Assembly (NCBI GenBank): GCA_041483675.1
Contig: JBGPGE010000041.1
Coordinates: forward strand, 1-35,497
DNA: 35,497 bases
Direction: 5' to 3'
Origin: 2-12-FULL-60-19 sp041483675
GTDB taxonomy: Bacteria > Desulfobacterota > Binatia > UBA9968
The translations under genes were made by a program, and so were the position numbers. The notes under the pieces were generated by a model that saw nothing but the letters and a program-made list of their open reading frames with translations, was not told where the DNA came from and made no database searches. Positions within the stretch are counted from its first letter, which is position 1. The number at the start of each line of letters is the position of its first letter. Shown here piece by piece: positions 23,175-31,679 of this stretch.

Positions 23175-23633
23175 TTATTTCTTCTCGTCCTCGTCCTCTT
23201 CCTCGTCCTCATCCTCGTCGTCCTCATCCTCGTCGTCCTCGTCCTCTCCCTTTTGCTGCGCGACATACTCCGCGTATTCCTCAGCGGTCATTAAATCTTT
23301 GAGGTCGTCCTTATCGCTCATCTCCACTTTGATCATCCATCCGTCGCCATACGGATCGTCGTTGACGGTCTCCGGACTGTCGGGCAGGGTGTCGTTGGCT
23401 TCGAGGACCGTTCCGCCCACGGGCGCATAGACGTCGGAGACGGCCTTGACCGACTCCACCACGCCGAAGGCATCGTCCTTCACCACCTTCTCTCCTACCT
23501 CCGGCAGCTCGACGAAGACGATATCGCCGAGCTCCTGCTGCGCGTACTCGGTAATGCCGACGATCGCGACGTTGCCTTCGACGAGCACCCACTCGTGCTC
23601 TTTGGAATATTTCAATCCCTCAGGAACTTCCAT
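23175..23633 (-). CDS. gcvH: Glycine cleavage system H protein with acidic C-terminal tail
   Basis: A 152-residue lipoyl carrier. The core is textbook: LKYSKEHEWV, GITEYAQQELGDIVFVELPEVG, the lipoylation site VESVKAVSDVYAP (Lys63), and NDDPYGDGWMIKV. The core ends about residue 128, the usual length of the family. Residues 129-152 form an almost pure Asp/Glu tail (GEDEDDEDEDDEDED...), encoded by a GAC/GAG/GAT repeat-like tract at 23178-23249. The tail is unlike known H proteins and may be disordered. GGAGGAG is well placed before the ATG. It lies between gcvT and gcvPA. Confidence 0.95.
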   Translation of the reverse strand: MEVPEGLKYSKEHEWVLVEGNVAIVGITEYAQQELGDIVFVELPEVGEKVVKDDAFGVVESVKAVSDVYAPVGGTVLEANDTLPDSPETVNDDPYGDGWMIKVEMSDKDDLKDLMTAEEYAEYVAQQKGEDEDDEDEDDEDEDEEEDEDEKK

Positions 23634-23653
23634 GACTCTCCTCCCTGTGGTTT

Positions 23654-24778
23654 TTAACCGGCCGGCCGACGGCGATAGAAAGGCAACGCGACAACCCGCG
23701 CCCCGACCGCCCGCCCGCGAATCTCCACCTCCAACGGATTGCCAACCTCGGAGTCCCCCGTCCGCACGTAACCCATGGCAATCGCCCGTCCCAAGGTGGG
23801 CGACTTCGTGCCGCTCGTCACCCGGCCGATCGTCTCGCCCTGTTTGAGAATCGGATAGCCGCCGCGGGCAATTCCCGCTTCCGTCATCTCCAGACCCACG
23901 AGCCGGCGCTTGACGCCCTGCTCTTTCTGCTTAACGAGCGCGTCGCGCCCGATAAAATCTCCCTTTGACAATTTCACGACCCATTCCAGGCGCGCCTCAA
24001 GCGGCGTCGTAGAATCGTCCAGCTCGTGGCCGTAAAGCGGGTACGCCGGCTCGAGACGAAGCGTGTCTCTGGCGCCGAGCCCCGCCGGCCGAAGACCGTC
24101 GTCTTTGCCTCCGTCCATGAGCGCGTTCCAAAGCCTCTCGCCCCCGACGGGATCGCAATACAGCTCAAAGCCGTCCTCGCCGGTATAACCCGTGCGGGCA
24201 ACCAGGCAGCGGATGCCGGCCACTTCGCCGAAGGCGAAATGAAACGGTTTGATCTCCCCCAGACGTAACGGCGTCAACCGCTGGAGAATTTTTTCCGCCA
24301 ACGGCCCCTGGAGCGCGAGTTGGACGTAACGGGAGCTGGTATTCTCGACCTGCGTTTTATCTCCGGCCCGCCGTCGAATCCATTCAAAGTCTTTGTCCGT
24401 GTTGGAAGCATTCACGCAGATGAACAAATGGTCCGCTTCCAGGCGGTAGATCACGATATCGTCGACCACCCCGCCGTTCTCGTTGAGCAACAGATTATAT
24501 TGCGCCTGCCCCTGCTTTATCCGGGATACATCGTTGGCGGTAACTTTCTGGCAGAGATCCAACGCGTTCGCGCCGCGGACTTCCACTTCCCCCATATGGC
24601 TCACATCGAACAGCCCGGCCCGGGTGCGGACTGCCATATGCTCGTCGATCAGACCGCCGTACTGCACCGGCATATCCCAGCCGCCGAATTCCACCATCTT
24701 CGCTCCCAGCCGCCGATGGAGCGGATAAAGCGGAGTCCGTTTGAGCCGCTGGGGCTGAGAGGTGGCTGCGGGCTTCAC
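23654..24778 (-). CDS. gcvT: Aminomethyltransferase (glycine cleavage T protein)
   Basis: A 374-residue tetrahydrofolate-dependent T protein that releases ammonia from aminomethyl-GcvH and forms 5,10-methylene-THF. Blocks seen are RTPLYPLHRRLGAKMVEFGGW, YGG.IDEHMAVR, GLFDVSHMGE, NENGGVVDDIVIYR (catalytic Asp region), ARTGYTGEDGFELY, LGARDTLRLE and the C-terminal VTSGTKSPTLGRAIAMGYV. The start is GTG at 24776-24778 with only a weak ribosome binding site, 10 bp after folD. That spacing suggests coupling to folD translation. Confidence 0.95.
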   Translation of the reverse strand: MKPAATSQPQRLKRTPLYPLHRRLGAKMVEFGGWDMPVQYGGLIDEHMAVRTRAGLFDVSHMGEVEVRGANALDLCQKVTANDVSRIKQGQAQYNLLLNENGGVVDDIVIYRLEADHLFICVNASNTDKDFEWIRRRAGDKTQVENTSSRYVQLALQGPLAEKILQRLTPLRLGEIKPFHFAFGEVAGIRCLVARTGYTGEDGFELYCDPVGGERLWNALMDGGKDDGLRPAGLGARDTLRLEPAYPLYGHELDDSTTPLEARLEWVVKLSKGDFIGRDALVKQKEQGVKRRLVGLEMTEAGIARGGYPILKQGETIGRVTSGTKSPTLGRAIAMGYVRTGDSEVGNPLEVEIRGRAVGARVVALPFYRRRPAG

Positions 24779-24788
24779 GCGATTCGCT

Positions 24789-25649
24789 TCAAGTCTCGAG
24801 CCTGAGCGATTCCTTCGCCGCTTTTAACGTATTGAAAAGCAACATGCAGATGGTCATCGGCCCGACGCCGCCGGGAACCGGCGAGATCCATCCGGCGCGC
24901 TCTTTGGCGCTGTCGAATTCCACGTCGCCCGCCAGCTTGCCGCTGGGGAGCCGGTTGACTCCGACGTCGATCACCACGGCGCCGGGCTTGATCCAATCGC
25001 CGCGAATAAGTCCGGCCTTGCCGATCGCCGCGATCAGGATGTCGGCGCGGCCGACCTCCTCTTTCAGATGCGCCGTGCGCGAGTGGCAGATCGTCACAGT
25101 CGCGTGGCGCGCCAGCAGCATCAACGCGACCGGCTTGCCGACGATATTGCTGCGCCCCACCACGGTGGCGTTTTTTCCCTTGGGATCGCAGCCGACCGAA
25201 TCCAGCAGCTTCATGATGCCCATCGGCGTGCAGGGCTGAAATCCCTCGCCGCCCGAGAGCAGGAGCCCCTGGTTGACCGGATGAAAACCGTCGATGTCTT
25301 TGTGCGGCGACACCGCCTCCAGGATCTTTTCCGAGCGGATATGCGCCGGCAGCGGCAGCTGGACGAGAATACCGTGAATCTCTTTGTCGCGATTTAAACT
25401 CTGGATAAGAGCGAGCAGCTCTTTTTCCGACGCGGTGGCGGGGAGCAGATGCTCTTCGGAGCGGATGCCGACTTCCTTGCAGGCCTTTTCCTTGTTTTTT
25501 ACATAGAGATGCGAGGCCGGATCGTCGCCGACCAGCACGACGCCGAGTCCGGGGACCATGCCCCAGCGGCGCTTGAGCCCTTCGACTTCTTCTCTGACCT
25601 CTTTCTGAATTTCCTTCGCGACGGCCTTGCCGTCAATGATCGTTCCCAT
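24789..25649 (-). CDS. folD: Bifunctional methylene-THF dehydrogenase / methenyl-THF cyclohydrolase
   Basis: A 286-residue FolD that converts 5,10-methylene-THF to 10-formyl-THF. It has the PASHLYVKNKEKACKEVGI segment with the Tyr49/Lys53 pair, VQLPLPAHI, PCTPMGIMKLL and the Rossmann motif VVGRSNIVGKPVALMLL. It is the first gene of the minus-strand run folD-gcvT-gcvH-gcvPA-gcvPB, so methylene-THF made by glycine cleavage is oxidised by the next enzyme in the same operon. ATG 25649 is preceded by a GGGGGA stretch. No lipoamide dehydrogenase (L protein) gene is in the window. Confidence 0.95.
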   Translation of the reverse strand: MGTIIDGKAVAKEIQKEVREEVEGLKRRWGMVPGLGVVLVGDDPASHLYVKNKEKACKEVGIRSEEHLLPATASEKELLALIQSLNRDKEIHGILVQLPLPAHIRSEKILEAVSPHKDIDGFHPVNQGLLLSGGEGFQPCTPMGIMKLLDSVGCDPKGKNATVVGRSNIVGKPVALMLLARHATVTICHSRTAHLKEEVGRADILIAAIGKAGLIRGDWIKPGAVVIDVGVNRLPSGKLAGDVEFDSAKERAGWISPVPGGVGPMTICMLLFNTLKAAKESLRLET

Positions 25650-25673
25650 GATTTCCCCCGGCGAGTTAAAGAC

Positions 25674-25701
25674 TCTATACAGGAAATTTTTTCTTTGTAA
25701 A
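25674..25701 (-). promoter_or_regulatory. Promoter for the folD-gcv operon
   Basis: On the minus strand TTTACA (25696-25701), 16 nt, then TATAGA (25674-25679), about 25 nt before the folD ATG. It lies back to back with the plus-strand promoter at 25711. No glycine riboswitch core was seen between it and folD. Confidence 0.55.
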
Positions 25702-25710
25702 GAGCCTGCC

Positions 25711-25740
25711 TTGACAACTCGGCATGGCGCTCGGTAGATT
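25711..25740 (+). promoter_or_regulatory. Promoter for the ornithine cyclodeaminase-like gene
   Basis: A perfect TTGACA (25711-25716) with an 18-nt spacer to TAGATT (25735-25740). Transcription would start about 40 nt before the ATG at 25787. Confidence 0.5.
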
Positions 25741-25786
25741 CGCCCCAGCCCGCATTTTCGCGGGACGCTTGACGAGAGACCGCCCC

Positions 25787-26851
25787 ATGACTCTGTTGCT
25801 GAACAACGCCGAAATCGCCCAACTTATCCGCATGCGCGACTGCATCGACCTGCTCGACGACGGCTATCGCGAGCACGGTTTTGGCCGCGCGGCGCACCGC
25901 AGGCGGAGCAACGTCATCGTCCCTACGGGGCAAGGGCGCACGTACGTTTTCGCGAATTTCGAAGGCACGGTGATCAAGAGCGGCTACCATGCAATCCGGC
26001 TGCGCTCCGACGTCAACGAGTGGCTCGACGCCCAAGGCGATCGCACGACCAAGTGGGCCTCGAAGCCCGGACTCTACTGCGGCCTCGCTCTGCTCTACAA
26101 TATCCACACCGGAGAGCTCGACGGCATCCTTAATGACGGCTACCTTCAGGTGATGCGCGTCGGCGCGACGAGCGCCGTCGCGGGAAAGTATCTGAGCCGG
26201 AAAGACTCGTCCGTTTTAGGACTGATCGGCGCCGGCAATCAGGCGCGCAGCCACGCCGAAGCGATGTGCGCCATCCGGCCGATCAAACGGATCAAGGTCT
26301 TCAGCTTGCGCGCCGAAAGCCGCGAAGCCTTTGCGCGCGACAACGAGATTAAACTTGGGGTCGAGACGCGGCCGGTGGAGAAGATCGAAGACGCCTTTGG
26401 CGAGAGCGATATCGTCTGCTGCTGCACGGATGCGTCGCGGCCGTTCGTCCGCGGCGAGTGGATCGAGGAGGGAATGTTTCTGAGCAGCGCGCGGCCCTTC
26501 GGCGAGGTCGGGAGAGGGCCGCTGGGAGTTTTCGACGTCGCCGTGGTCCACGAGCGCGGCTTCGGCCCGCAGTTCCGCCCTGAGAAAATAGTGCGGGAGC
26601 GGCCGGGCGCGCCGCTGGCTATGGGAGGAAAGGATGAGCGCGACCTTCCTTCCGACATCACCCTGGCCGATCTCTGCGCGGAAAAAGCCGAAGGCCGGAC
26701 CAACGACAGGCAGAAAACCTATTTTGCCAACAACGAGGGGCACGGAGTCCAGTTTTCGGTGGCCGGAGCGTTTGTGTTGAAGCGCGCGCGCGAACAACAC
26801 GTGGGCCGGGAGCTGCCGACGGAGTGGTTTCTGCAGGATATTTCGACGTAG
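25787..26851 (+). CDS. Ornithine cyclodeaminase / mu-crystallin family protein
   Basis: A 354-residue NAD(P)-binding protein of the OCD/mu-crystallin family, which includes ornithine cyclodeaminase, alanine dehydrogenase, ketimine reductases and opine-type synthases. Family marks are the Lys64 region (VIKSGYHAIRL), LQVMRVGATSAVAGKYL (Arg124), the Rossmann GLIGAGNQA (residues ~145-153) and the late SDITLADLCAEKAEGR. ATG 25787 was chosen because the family N-terminus starts there (LLLNNAEIAQL); 25724 would place the -10 region inside the gene. The exact reaction is not predictable. It lies 10 bp before the alpha/beta hydrolase, in the same operon. Confidence 0.88.
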   Translation: MTLLLNNAEIAQLIRMRDCIDLLDDGYREHGFGRAAHRRRSNVIVPTGQGRTYVFANFEGTVIKSGYHAIRLRSDVNEWLDAQGDRTTKWASKPGLYCGLALLYNIHTGELDGILNDGYLQVMRVGATSAVAGKYLSRKDSSVLGLIGAGNQARSHAEAMCAIRPIKRIKVFSLRAESREAFARDNEIKLGVETRPVEKIEDAFGESDIVCCCTDASRPFVRGEWIEEGMFLSSARPFGEVGRGPLGVFDVAVVHERGFGPQFRPEKIVRERPGAPLAMGGKDERDLPSDITLADLCAEKAEGRTNDRQKTYFANNEGHGVQFSVAGAFVLKRAREQHVGRELPTEWFLQDIST

Positions 26852-26861
26852 GGGTGAAAGC

Positions 26862-27953
26862 ATGGACAGACCGCGAACGTTAGAAGAGATCAAAGAGGAT
26901 ATCCTGAGCCGCATCGGCCACCGCGCCCCTTTCGTGCTCGCCGACAAAAACGAATCCGAAGAGGCGCTCGCGTCGTTGAACGGCGTCGAGCCGGAGCCGT
27001 GGGCCGCCGCCTGGAGCAGGCTCGGCGCCCGCTGGGAGGAAAAAGCAAGAGCCGAAGAGAAACGCGGCGATTCGCAGAGAACGAAACAGGCTTACCTCAA
27101 GGCTTACACCTACTACGGGATCGGCCGCCATCCGTTTCCCAGCTCGCCGGGGAAGATGGAGGCCTATCGCAAGACGCGCGAGATGTATCTGGCGGCGGCG
27201 CGCTTCTTCGATCCACCGTTGGAGCGAGTGGCGATCCCGTTCGAAGGCAAAGCCGTCGTCGGCTATCTCCGCCTGCCGGCAAAGAGACCGGCGCCGCTGA
27301 TTCTCCATTGGGGCGGCATCGACGGCTGGAAAGAAGAACGCCACTCGTTCGCGGAGGCCTTTCTCCGCGAGGGCTGGGGCTGCTTTGTCATGGACGGTCC
27401 CGGCACGGGCGAGTGCCCGATGCTCGCGTCGCCTGAAGCGCACAAGGTCTACACGGCGGCCTTGGATCACTTCTGCGCGCGTCCGGAGATCGACGCCGGG
27501 CGCATCGCCGTCGTGGGATCGAGCTTCGGCGGCTACTGGGCGACCAAGGTCGCGCACGTGGAGCGGGAGCGGGTGCGCGCGGCGGTCAACTGGGGCGGCG
27601 GTATTCACTATTTTTTCCAGCCGGAGTGGCAGGAGAAATCGCGCAACGCGCCCTCTTATCTGTTCGACCTGATCGAGGCGCGCGCGGCGCTGTTCGGGAA
27701 GAAAACGTTCGAAGAGCTGGTCCGGGCGATGCCGGCGCTGTCGCTTAAAGATCAGGGCTGGCTGGACAAACCGTGCGCGCCGATGCTGCTGGTCAACGGG
27801 AAAGAGGACAAGCAGGTGCCGATCGAGGATTTTTATCTACTGCTGGAGAGCGGCGAGCCGAAGGCGGCGCGCTTCTTTCCCGGCGGCCACATGGGCAACA
27901 CGCCGGAGACTTTTCCAGCTATATTAAAATGGCTGCGCGGGAAGCTAAAATAG
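26862..27953 (+). CDS. Alpha/beta hydrolase (FrsA / dihydroxypseudooxynicotine-hydrolase-like)
   Basis: A 363-residue hydrolase with a helical N-terminal cap (about 1-115) and an alpha/beta core. The catalytic triad is visible as Ser221 in VGSSFGGYW, Asp316 in VNGKEDKQVP and His343 in FPGGHMGN. The VMDGPGTGE segment is typical of the FrsA/DUF1100 and 2,6-dihydroxypseudooxynicotine hydrolase group, whose members cleave C-C or ester bonds. It follows the OCD-like gene by 10 bp and probably acts on the same compound. It converges on a VOC gene across an inverted heptad repeat. Confidence 0.88.
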   Translation: MDRPRTLEEIKEDILSRIGHRAPFVLADKNESEEALASLNGVEPEPWAAAWSRLGARWEEKARAEEKRGDSQRTKQAYLKAYTYYGIGRHPFPSSPGKMEAYRKTREMYLAAARFFDPPLERVAIPFEGKAVVGYLRLPAKRPAPLILHWGGIDGWKEERHSFAEAFLREGWGCFVMDGPGTGECPMLASPEAHKVYTAALDHFCARPEIDAGRIAVVGSSFGGYWATKVAHVERERVRAAVNWGGGIHYFFQPEWQEKSRNAPSYLFDLIEARAALFGKKTFEELVRAMPALSLKDQGWLDKPCAPMLLVNGKEDKQVPIEDFYLLLESGEPKAARFFPGGHMGNTPETFPAILKWLRGKLK

Positions 27954-27955
27954 CT

Positions 27956-28038
27956 AGTGCTGAGAAATGAGTGCTGAGTGCTGAGTGCTGAGGTTTCTTC
28001 TTCCCTCACTCAGTCCTCAGTACTCGGCACTCAGCACT
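27956..28038. repeat. Inverted heptad repeat between convergent genes (possible bidirectional terminator)
   Basis: A left arm of agtgctgag units (27956-27992) faces a right arm of ctcagcact-type units (28005-28038), with a pyrimidine-rich loop (gtttcttcttccc). Both arms are built on the heptad gtgctga, also tandemly repeated at 35427-35497. A transcript from either convergent gene would fold here. Confidence 0.7.
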
Positions 28039-28040
28039 GT

Positions 28041-28877
28041 TTAGATGGTCGCCGTTACTTCCCACCAGTTGCGGTCGAGATCGCTGAAGATAAAAGAGAT
28101 CTGCCCGTTCTTTTGCTCCAGATCCCAGACTTCCGTGATCCCGAGGTTGCTCCCATTGGAGTTGAACTCGCGATGGGCCTGCTCGACTTCACCCGCCGTC
28201 GCCACTTTTAACGTAAAACGGTTTACGGGCGCGAGATGTTCGCGCTGCCTTCCCGGCAACACAACGATGTACCAGGGCGTGGACGGGTGCCTGATGTAAC
28301 TCGACTGCCGCCCGCCACCCACGATCTTGAGTCCCAACACCTGCTCGTAGAACTTGTCGCTCGGCGCCTTTTCGTCGCACTGGAGCGTGCCGTGCGTCAT
28401 CGCTTGCGGAACGTAGCCGCGCCCCGGAAAGCGCTCTTCCGCAAGCGTCGTTTTCCAGTGCGGCGCGGCGATCGTGCGGCCGTGCTCGGCGGCTCTCGGG
28501 TTGTAGTATTCGATCTCCAGGTCGTTGCCGCCGGGCTCCTTGAAGTAAACGGAATAGGCGAAGTGGGCCTCGTGGGGTTTGGTAACCATTTTAAGCCCGT
28601 ACTTTTGTTTGTTCGCTTCCAGATATTTCCACGCGGCTTCGATCTCTTCGTGGCGCGCGACGCGAAAGCCGTAATGATTGTTGTGCGGCTTGTTGCGCGC
28701 GTCCGGTCCGCCCTCGTGAACGACCAGCAGCCAGTCGGTATTGGGATGCTGGAGGACCGCCTGGCCGTTCGTGCGCTCGCGCACTTCGAGGGCCAACAGC
28801 TCGGTGAAAATCGGCAGCGTGTCGGCCAGGGAGCGGCACTCATAGTGGCCTTGGATCAGTCCTATCGGTTTGAGCAT
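28041..28877 (-). CDS. VOC family protein, two-domain (extradiol-dioxygenase-like)
   Basis: A 278-residue protein with two vicinal-oxygen-chelate domains (about 4-130 and 155-278). The layout resembles type I extradiol dioxygenases such as catechol 2,3-dioxygenase. In domain 1, His11, His68 and Glu121 are placed as a metal triad (GHYE, NNHYGFRV, DLEIEYY); in domain 2 the equivalents are less clear. A good promoter lies upstream. The ribosome binding site GGAGGAG sits within a small self-complementary stretch (gaggagcttcctc). It may be a ring-cleaving dioxygenase, but other VOC activities are possible. Confidence 0.85.
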   Translation of the reverse strand: MLKPIGLIQGHYECRSLADTLPIFTELLALEVRERTNGQAVLQHPNTDWLLVVHEGGPDARNKPHNNHYGFRVARHEEIEAAWKYLEANKQKYGLKMVTKPHEAHFAYSVYFKEPGGNDLEIEYYNPRAAEHGRTIAAPHWKTTLAEERFPGRGYVPQAMTHGTLQCDEKAPSDKFYEQVLGLKIVGGGRQSSYIRHPSTPWYIVVLPGRQREHLAPVNRFTLKVATAGEVEQAHREFNSNGSNLGITEVWDLEQKNGQISFIFSDLDRNWWEVTATI

Positions 28878-28915
28878 AGAGGAAGCTCCTCCGCCTTTGT
28901 CGTTAGTTTACCGAA

Positions 28916-28944
28916 TTTGTAGAGGAAAGCGGGAATCCTGTCAA
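28916..28944 (-). promoter_or_regulatory. Promoter for the two-domain VOC gene
   Basis: On the minus strand TTGACA (28939-28944) is exactly 17 nt from TACAAA (28916-28921), about 39 nt before the ATG. This is one of the best promoter matches in the window. Confidence 0.6.
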
Positions 28945-28976
28945 GAAAGGGATTGCAGGATGCTTGCCCGGTCTTT

Positions 28977-28998
28977 GGGCGGCCACAGAGGGCCGCCC
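28977..28998 (-). terminator. GC-rich hairpin downstream of the bicupin gene
   Basis: gggcggcc-acagag-ggccgccc is a perfect 8-bp stem. It lies 36 bp after the bicupin stop and before the next promoter on the same strand. It lacks a T-run, so a terminator role is uncertain; it may be another interspersed palindrome. Confidence 0.4.
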
Positions 28999-29033
28999 CT
29001 GCGAAGGCTCTTACTCCGGCGACGTTTCTAACC

Positions 29034-30116
29034 TCACCGCGGCGGCATCATCATGGTCGCGCCCGCCCTGGCGCACGACTCCTCGAAGATGCGCCGGATC
29101 TCGGAGTCCTCGTCCTCGTACTCGATCTGCTGGCCGCCCTTCTTCAGCGAGACGTCGGACTTGATCTTGCCCGGCGCCAGCTTGTAGCGGCGGCTGAGCA
29201 TTTTGAGCGCGAGGTAGCGCGCCGGTTGGCTGCCCGAGTTGAAGTGCTGGTGAAACCAATCTTCGGGCGGGACCACGAGCGAGCCCGGCTTCCAGTCGAA
29301 GCGCATTCTTTCCGTTCGTTCCGGCCACATGAACGAATAGCCCTGCCCCGTAAGAATCATGACGTGCGCCCCCGGCCCGTGGCGGTGCGCCTTTTTATAG
29401 AGACCGACGGGAAACTCGGAGACGTGCGCTCCCATCGTGCACTGCGCCAGCTCGAAGAAGATCGTGCGGTTGCCCTTGCCGCGCTCGTGCCACGCGATCG
29501 GCTCGATGTTGATGGCGTCGGCGACAAAGTTGGTTTCCAGCACGCGGTCCTTGTAGAGCCTCCCGTGGCCCGTGAAGTAGCCTTCCTGGCCGTTGAAGCG
29601 GTCGGAGAAGGCATAAGGATTGTTCATGATGAAATCTTCGCTGTGGAACAGGTTAAAGACCAGCGGCGCAGTGGTCACGGAGATGAAACGCGCCTCGCGG
29701 TCGCCCTGGCCGTTGAAGTGTTGGTACGAAGCGTTCAGCGGGATGGCGAACAGACTCCCCTTCTGCCACTCAAAGCTCTGCCGCGGCCCGTTCTCCTGCC
29801 ACATCGTAGTCGCGCCGCGGCCTTCGAGGATGTAAACCAACTCTTCGAAGAGGTGACGCTGCGGCCGAAGACCCTTACCCGCCGGGATGCTGCAAACGTA
29901 GGCGTCGTCGAGATAACCGGTCCCTTCAAGATTGATATAGACGCCGTAGCCACCCATCCGCTCCCACCACTTGAGCGGCACTTCGTAAACGTTCTCGACG
30001 CCGAAGCCCTTGACCACGTCGACTCCCTGAGAGCCCGCCCACTGATCGTAGGGCGTGTCCATCCGCTCCGCCGTGGTGTCCATTCTCTCGTAGACTGCCG
30101 AACTTTGCGCTTCCAT
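29034..30116 (-). CDS. Bicupin domain protein
   Basis: A 360-residue protein with two cupin barrels. Cupin 1 covers about 78-150 (His88, Glu91/92, LVYILEGRG, His133). Cupin 2 covers about 235-308 (HRHGPGAHVMILTGQG with His244, His246, His251, and WFHQHF His289/291). The arrangement is that of gentisate 1,2-dioxygenase-like or ethanolamine-ammonia-lyase-activator-like bicupins. It is probably a metal-dependent dioxygenase or isomerase. GGAGGTG is 6 nt before the ATG. It follows the single-domain VOC gene by 22 bp and likely shares its transcript. Confidence 0.85.
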   Translation of the reverse strand: MEAQSSAVYERMDTTAERMDTPYDQWAGSQGVDVVKGFGVENVYEVPLKWWERMGGYGVYINLEGTGYLDDAYVCSIPAGKGLRPQRHLFEELVYILEGRGATTMWQENGPRQSFEWQKGSLFAIPLNASYQHFNGQGDREARFISVTTAPLVFNLFHSEDFIMNNPYAFSDRFNGQEGYFTGHGRLYKDRVLETNFVADAINIEPIAWHERGKGNRTIFFELAQCTMGAHVSEFPVGLYKKAHRHGPGAHVMILTGQGYSFMWPERTERMRFDWKPGSLVVPPEDWFHQHFNSGSQPARYLALKMLSRRYKLAPGKIKSDVSLKKGGQQIEYEDEDSEIRRIFEESCARAGATMMMPPR

Positions 30117-30138
30117 TCCCCACCTCCCTGATGTTTTG

Positions 30139-30522
30139 CTATTTGCCTTTGAACGGTCTTACGTCCTGAAACCCGTGTTCCGAGATATCGAAAAAATTGC
30201 CGTCCGGGTCCGAGGCCCTGAGCTCGGCGTAGGGCCGGCCCTTCGGCCTCGGCTTCGGCGGGCGTGAGAGCTTGAGCCGGTTGATCTTTTCCACCACCTC
30301 GTCCACGTTCTCGACCAGAAAACCAAAGTGATAGAGGCCGCTGCGGGCCTGCTGGTCGCTGTTCGGCAGGATCGCCAGGTTGAAATAGCCGTCCGTCAAA
30401 TAGACCGGTCCATCGTCGCCCCGTGGCCTATGCAGCTCCGTCAAGCCGAATATTTCTTTATAAAAAGCCGCCAGCTTGCCCGGATTCTCCGTCTTGATCG
30501 CCAGATGGCGCAGTTGAGCCAT
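30139..30522 (-). CDS. VOC family protein (glyoxalase-like)
   Basis: A 127-residue single VOC domain. The presumed metal ligands are His6 (LRHLAIK), His65 (LYHFGFLVENVDEV) and Glu115 (NFFDISEHG). It would act as a dimer, as glyoxalase/bleomycin-resistance family proteins do. AGGAGGAG precedes the ATG. It sits between a binding protein and a bicupin, 36 and 22 bp away, suggesting one catabolic unit. The substrate is unknown. Confidence 0.88.
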   Translation of the reverse strand: MAQLRHLAIKTENPGKLAAFYKEIFGLTELHRPRGDDGPVYLTDGYFNLAILPNSDQQARSGLYHFGFLVENVDEVVEKINRLKLSRPPKPRPKGRPYAELRASDPDGNFFDISEHGFQDVRPFKGK

Positions 30523-30558
30523 GAACTCCTCCTCTATTGAGGCCGTAAACCCGCGACG

Positions 30559-31527
30559 CTATCTATAGACCGAGTCGATAAAGCCGCTCCTCTCAAGCTC
30601 GTCTAAAATAGACATATCCACTAGCTTCTCCGCCTTGAGGTCGGCTTTCTTTCCGCCCAGGCCGCTGTCGAGCACCTGCTGGATGCCTTTCAAGGTCGGT
30701 CTGGGCGTCTTCTGGAGATCGGCCGCATACTCGCGCCAGGTCGCTTCGAGAATCTCTTCGTCTTTGAGCTGCGCGAACCTGGAGAGCACTTTTTTGGCGA
30801 ACTCCTTATCCGTCTTGTAGCGATGCATCGCCCGGATGAAGGCTTTCATGAAGCCAATCACGGTCGAGCGGCGCTGGGCGATGTAACCGCGGGTCGTGAT
30901 GACCGTGCCGGTGTTCTCCTCCATCGGCAAATCCAGCAACTCCTTCATGCCCAGTTGGATCGCCTTGAGATGCAGCGGAAACGACATCCTTTGAGCATAG
31001 ATTTTTCCCGCGGCCATCGCCGCCATGCCTTCCGGCTGGCCGCCGGTTTGAACTATAGAGACGTCTTTAAGGGGGTCGAGGCCATATTTTTCCAGTATGA
31101 CGCGAAGCACATAGTCCGACGTGGAACCGAAGGTGGTTACCCCGACGGTCTTTCCTTTGAGGTCTTTCACCTCTTTGATTTCGGGCCGGGTTATGAGGTG
31201 ATGGCGGTTCACCCGGCTGATGGCGCCGATCACGACGGCGTCGGCGCCCTGGACCACGGCGGGCACCACCGCGGGCTCGCCCGCGTGAATGAGCTGCCCG
31301 CTGCCGCCGATCAGCGCGGCGACGATCCGGGTGCTGCCGCCCACCCGGACCAGCTCGACGGCCAACCCTTCGTCGTTGAAGTAGCCCGCCTCCGTGGCGA
31401 TCATCGGCATCGCCCAACTGCCGGCGGGACTGGGGTAGAGAAAAGTAATTCGCTCCTGGGCCGGCGCCGAGCCGCCGACAAGCAGAATCGCCGCCAGGGC
31501 AGAGACTACATTAAATCTATGGCCCAT
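30559..31527 (-). CDS. ABC transporter substrate-binding protein, NMT1/THI5-like
   Basis: A 322-residue exported binding protein with a signal peptide ending SAPAQ. Markers are FLYPSPAGSWAMPMIATEAGYF, the hinge motif GVTTFGSTSDYV, and the C-terminal ILDELERSGFIDSVYR. It is the first gene of a minus-strand run with VOC and bicupin genes, so its ligand may be the substrate of those enzymes (inference). The ribosome binding site before the ATG is weak. It is divergent from the related binding protein at 31680. No permease is nearby. Confidence 0.9.
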   Translation of the reverse strand: MGHRFNVVSALAAILLVGGSAPAQERITFLYPSPAGSWAMPMIATEAGYFNDEGLAVELVRVGGSTRIVAALIGGSGQLIHAGEPAVVPAVVQGADAVVIGAISRVNRHHLITRPEIKEVKDLKGKTVGVTTFGSTSDYVLRVILEKYGLDPLKDVSIVQTGGQPEGMAAMAAGKIYAQRMSFPLHLKAIQLGMKELLDLPMEENTGTVITTRGYIAQRRSTVIGFMKAFIRAMHRYKTDKEFAKKVLSRFAQLKDEEILEATWREYAADLQKTPRPTLKGIQQVLDSGLGGKKADLKAEKLVDMSILDELERSGFIDSVYR

Positions 31528-31617
31528 ATCACATTGGCTGTCTGCCTAATCGCACTACCTATTGGAACATAGGTTCGTTGTCAAGTGTGGGAAAATCATT
31601 GGCCGGCGTGCCCCTGC

Positions 31618-31645
31618 TTGCCAGACGCCGAAATCCGAGTAGAAT
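31618..31645 (+). promoter_or_regulatory. Promoter for the 31680 binding protein
   Basis: TTGCCA (31618-31623), a 16-nt spacer, then TAGAAT (31640-31645), with five of six matches in each box. Transcription would start about 28 nt before the ATG. Confidence 0.5.
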
Positions 31646-31679
31646 GGGGCGGTTCGGCGGCGCCTTGGGAGGCTCACAA

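Noticed and set aside
27956..28038. CRISPR-like array, also considered for 3271-3342 and 35427-35497
   Set aside because: The units are 7 or 24 bp and contiguous, without spacers; they are tandem or inverted repeats.
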